DNA of 64,000 nt, taken from Aspidiotus rigidus. Its lineage: Eukaryota > Arthropoda > Insecta > Hemiptera > Diaspididae. The translations under genes were made by a program, and so were the position numbers. Positions 62,438 to 64,000 of the stretch are shown one piece after another (position 1 is the first letter of the stretch; every line of letters starts with the position of its first letter). The notes under the pieces are model-generated. The model saw nothing but the letters and a program-made list of their open reading frames with translations. It searched no databases and had not been told where the DNA came from. Location of the stretch: NCBI GenBank assembly GCA_035079385.1, contig JAVHKY010000046.1, positions 2,728,001 to 2,792,000 of the forward strand. The letters run 5' to 3'.

Positions 62438-64000
62438 CTGATGAAAATTATGTTTTGCATAGAAAGCGATAATTTCGAATTTTCGAAATTGTGATTTGTA
62501 GTAGAGTTTTTTTTGCTGAATCAGTATGAAATTCGTAATCGGCGTTAAATTTCGGTTAGGATAGGACTATTGGGTATCATTTTTAGTCGCCAGTAATTTT
62601 TTTCTGATGAAAATTAAGTTTTGCATAGAAAGCGATAGTTTCGAATTTTCGAAATTGTGATTTGTAGTCAAGTTTTTTTGCTGAATCAGCATGAAACTCA
62701 TAATCTGCGTTAAATTCCGGTTAGGATAGGACTATTGGGTATCATTTTTAGTTGCCAGTAATTTTTTTCTGATGAAAATCAAGTTTTGCATAGAAAGCGA
62801 TAAATTTGAATTTTCGAAAATGTGATTTGTAGTAAAGATTTTTGGCTGAATCAGCATGAAATTCGTAATCTGCGTTAAATTTTGGTTAGGATAGGACTAT
62901 TGGGTATCATTTTTAGTCGCCAGTAATTTTTTTCTGATGAAAATTAAGTTTTGCATAGAAAGCGATAATTTCGAATTTTTGATATTGTGATCTATAGTCA
63001 AGTTTCTGTTGCTGAATCAGCATGAAATTCGTAATCTGCGTTAAATTTTTGTTAGGATAGGACTATTGGGTATCATTTTTAGTCGCCAGTAATTTTTTTC
63101 TGATGAAAATTAAGTTTTGCATATAAAGCGATAATTTTGAATTTTTGGAATTGTGATCTGTAGTCGAGTTCTTTTGCTGAATCAGCATGAAATTCGTAAT
63201 CTGCGTTGAATTTCGGTTAGGATAGCACTATTGGGTATCATTTTTAGTCGCCAGTAATTTTTTTCTGATGAAAATTAAGTTTTGCATAGAAAGCGATAAT
63301 TTCGAATTTTTGATATTGTGATCTATAGTCAAGTTTCTGTTGCTGAATCAGCATGAAATTCGTAATCTGCGTTAAATTTTGGTTAGGATAGGACTATTGG
63401 GTATCATTTTTAGTCGCCAGTAATTTTTTTCTGATGAAAATTAGGTTTTGCATAGAAAGCGATAATTTCGAATTTTCGAAATTGTGATTTGTAGTAGAGT
63501 TTTTTTTGCTGAATCAGTATGAAATTCGTAATCGGCGTTAAATTTCGGTTAGGATAGGACTATTGGGTATCATTTTTAGTCGCCAGTAATTTTTTTCTGA
63601 TGAAAATTAAGTTTTGCATAGAAAGCGATAGTTTCGAATTTTCGAAATTGTGATTTGTAGTCAAGTTTTTTTGCTGAATCAGCATGAAACTCATAATCTG
63701 CGTTAAATTCCGGTTAGGATAGGACTATTGGGTATCATTTTTAGTTGCCAGTAATTTTTTTCTGATGAAAATCAAGTTTTGCATAGAAAGCGATAATTTC
63801 GAATTTTCGAAATTGTGATTTGTAGTAAAGTTTTTTTGCTGAATCAGCATGAAAATCGTAATCTGCGTTAAATTTTGGTTAGGATAGGACTATTGGGTAT
63901 CATTTTCAGTCGCCAGTAATTGTTTTCTGATGAAAATTAAGTTTTGCATAGAAAGCGATAAATTTGAATTTCGAAAATGTGATTTGTAGTAAAGATTTTT
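62438..64000. repeat. Six-monomer HOR (993 bp), running off the right edge
   Basis: A GTAGTAGAG monomer (62,438) and a GATAGTTTCG monomer with GAAACTCAT and TTAGTTGCC (62,604) are repeated at 63,431 and 63,597, an offset of 993 bp. Between them lie GATAAATTTG, GATATTG, GTAGTCGAG/GATAGCAC and GATATTG monomers. After 63,762 the order changes (a CGAAATTG monomer with GAAAATCAAG, then GATAAATTTG), so the second copy diverges. The window ends inside the GATAAATTTG monomer that starts at about 63,927. Confidence 0.75.

Larger units (their letters stand above)
1..64000. repeat. Satellite DNA array, 165-bp monomer, whole window
   Basis: The whole window is one head-to-tail tandem repeat. Taking the monomer to start at CTGATGAAA, starts fall at 7, 173, 338, 503, 668 and so on, with a spacing of 165 bp, or 166 bp where the internal T-run has 8 T instead of 7. 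About 388 copies are present, all in one orientation, and no unique sequence or other element interrupts them. The consensus is about 30% G+C and T-rich on the plus strand. Both ends cut a monomer, so the array is longer than the window. The size and organisation match centromeric or pericentromeric satellites of eukaryotes; the cellular location is inferred, since no centromere-specific protein or flanking chromosome arm is visible. I cannot assign a named satellite family or host. No gene is present: the plus-strand frames have several stops per monomer, and the best minus-strand frame has one stop per monomer. Confidence 0.98.
38778..64000. repeat. Block B: more divergent satellite, about 152 monomers
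   Basis: Monomers here keep the 165-bp frame but differ more from each other than in block A. Recurrent types are: GATATTGTGATCTATAG followed by TCAAGTTTCTGTTGCTG (166 bp); GATAAATTTG with GTAGTAAAG or GTACTAAAG and a TTTTTGGCTG junction; GTAGTAATG with an 8-T run and CATTATGG or CAGTATG; GTAGTAGAG with GTGATCGGCG; GGAATTGTGATCTGTAGTCGAG-like types ending in GATAGCAC; and GAAACTCG with AAATTCCGG. CGTTAAA replaces the CTTTAAA that dominates block A. Several local HORs of 330 to 2,978 bp are superimposed. The monomers between 38,778 and 39,603 show no close duplicate next to them and look like the least homogenised part. The block continues past the right edge. Confidence 0.88.

Noticed and set aside
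1..64000. CRISPR array
   Set aside because: The repeat is regular, but the whole 165 bp is repeated with no variable spacers between short direct repeats.
1..64000. Small ORFs of about 18 to 54 codons on both strands
   Set aside because: They recur once per monomer with the satellite period, have no initiation context or domain features, and are broken by the 7/8-T length changes. I treat them as by-products of the repeat.
1..64000. Assembly artefact through repeated copying of one read
   Set aside because: Copies differ by private substitutions and indels in consistent HOR patterns, which simple duplication of one sequence would not give. Copy number and order still need read support.

Overview
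The window is one uninterrupted tandem array of an AT-rich satellite DNA with a basic monomer of 165 bp. There are roughly 388 monomers, all in the same orientation. It starts inside the T-run of one monomer and stops inside another, so the array continues past both ends. I see no protein-coding gene, RNA gene, transposon, CRISPR array or unique spacer anywhere. The monomer consensus is about 30% G+C and strongly strand-asymmetric (by hand count about 68 T, 48 A, 31 G, 18 C per 165 bp). Its size, close to one nucleosome plus linker, and its multi-level higher-order repeat (HOR) structure are typical of centromeric or pericentromeric heterochromatin in eukaryotes (animals, plants). I do not recognise the family, and nothing here identifies the host species.

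Layout. Block A (1 to about 38,777, about 235 monomers) is highly homogenised and built from a few monomer types. They differ mainly in a window near monomer positions 46-62 (CAAAATTGTGATTTG, CGAAATTATGATTTG or CGAAATTATGATTCG), at position 105 onward (CTTTAAA or CGTTGAA), and in a T-run of 7 or 8. These types form nested HORs: a 5-monomer unit of 827 bp at the left edge; a 36-monomer unit (5,941 bp) followed directly by a 38-monomer version (6,271 bp); a third partial copy from 16,841 that ends in a chimeric monomer near 19,036; a 2,474-bp segment repeated 12,041 bp away; a region of 990-bp six-monomer units; and a less regular stretch from 30 to 38.8 kb. Block B (about 38,778-64,000, about 152 monomers) has more divergent monomer types (GATATTGTGATCTATAG, GATAAATTTG with TTTTTGGCTG, GTAGTAATG, GTAGTAGAG and others). 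It has its own shorter HORs: 330-bp dimers, a 497-bp trimer, and units of 2,978, 2,648/2,814, 1,988 and 993 bp.

The most interesting sequence-level features lie inside the monomer. Most copies carry a 13-bp dyad, TGCTGAATCAGCA, one base from the Maf recognition element. A second, longer dyad is intact in some monomer types and broken in others at a fixed position, recalling the alternating box positions of human alpha satellite. The 3' part of the monomer is nearly invariant. The oligo-A/T runs in the 5' third are spaced at about 10 bp. Together these suggest structural or protein-binding satellite DNA, but function is inference. All alignments and offsets were made by eye from coordinates.
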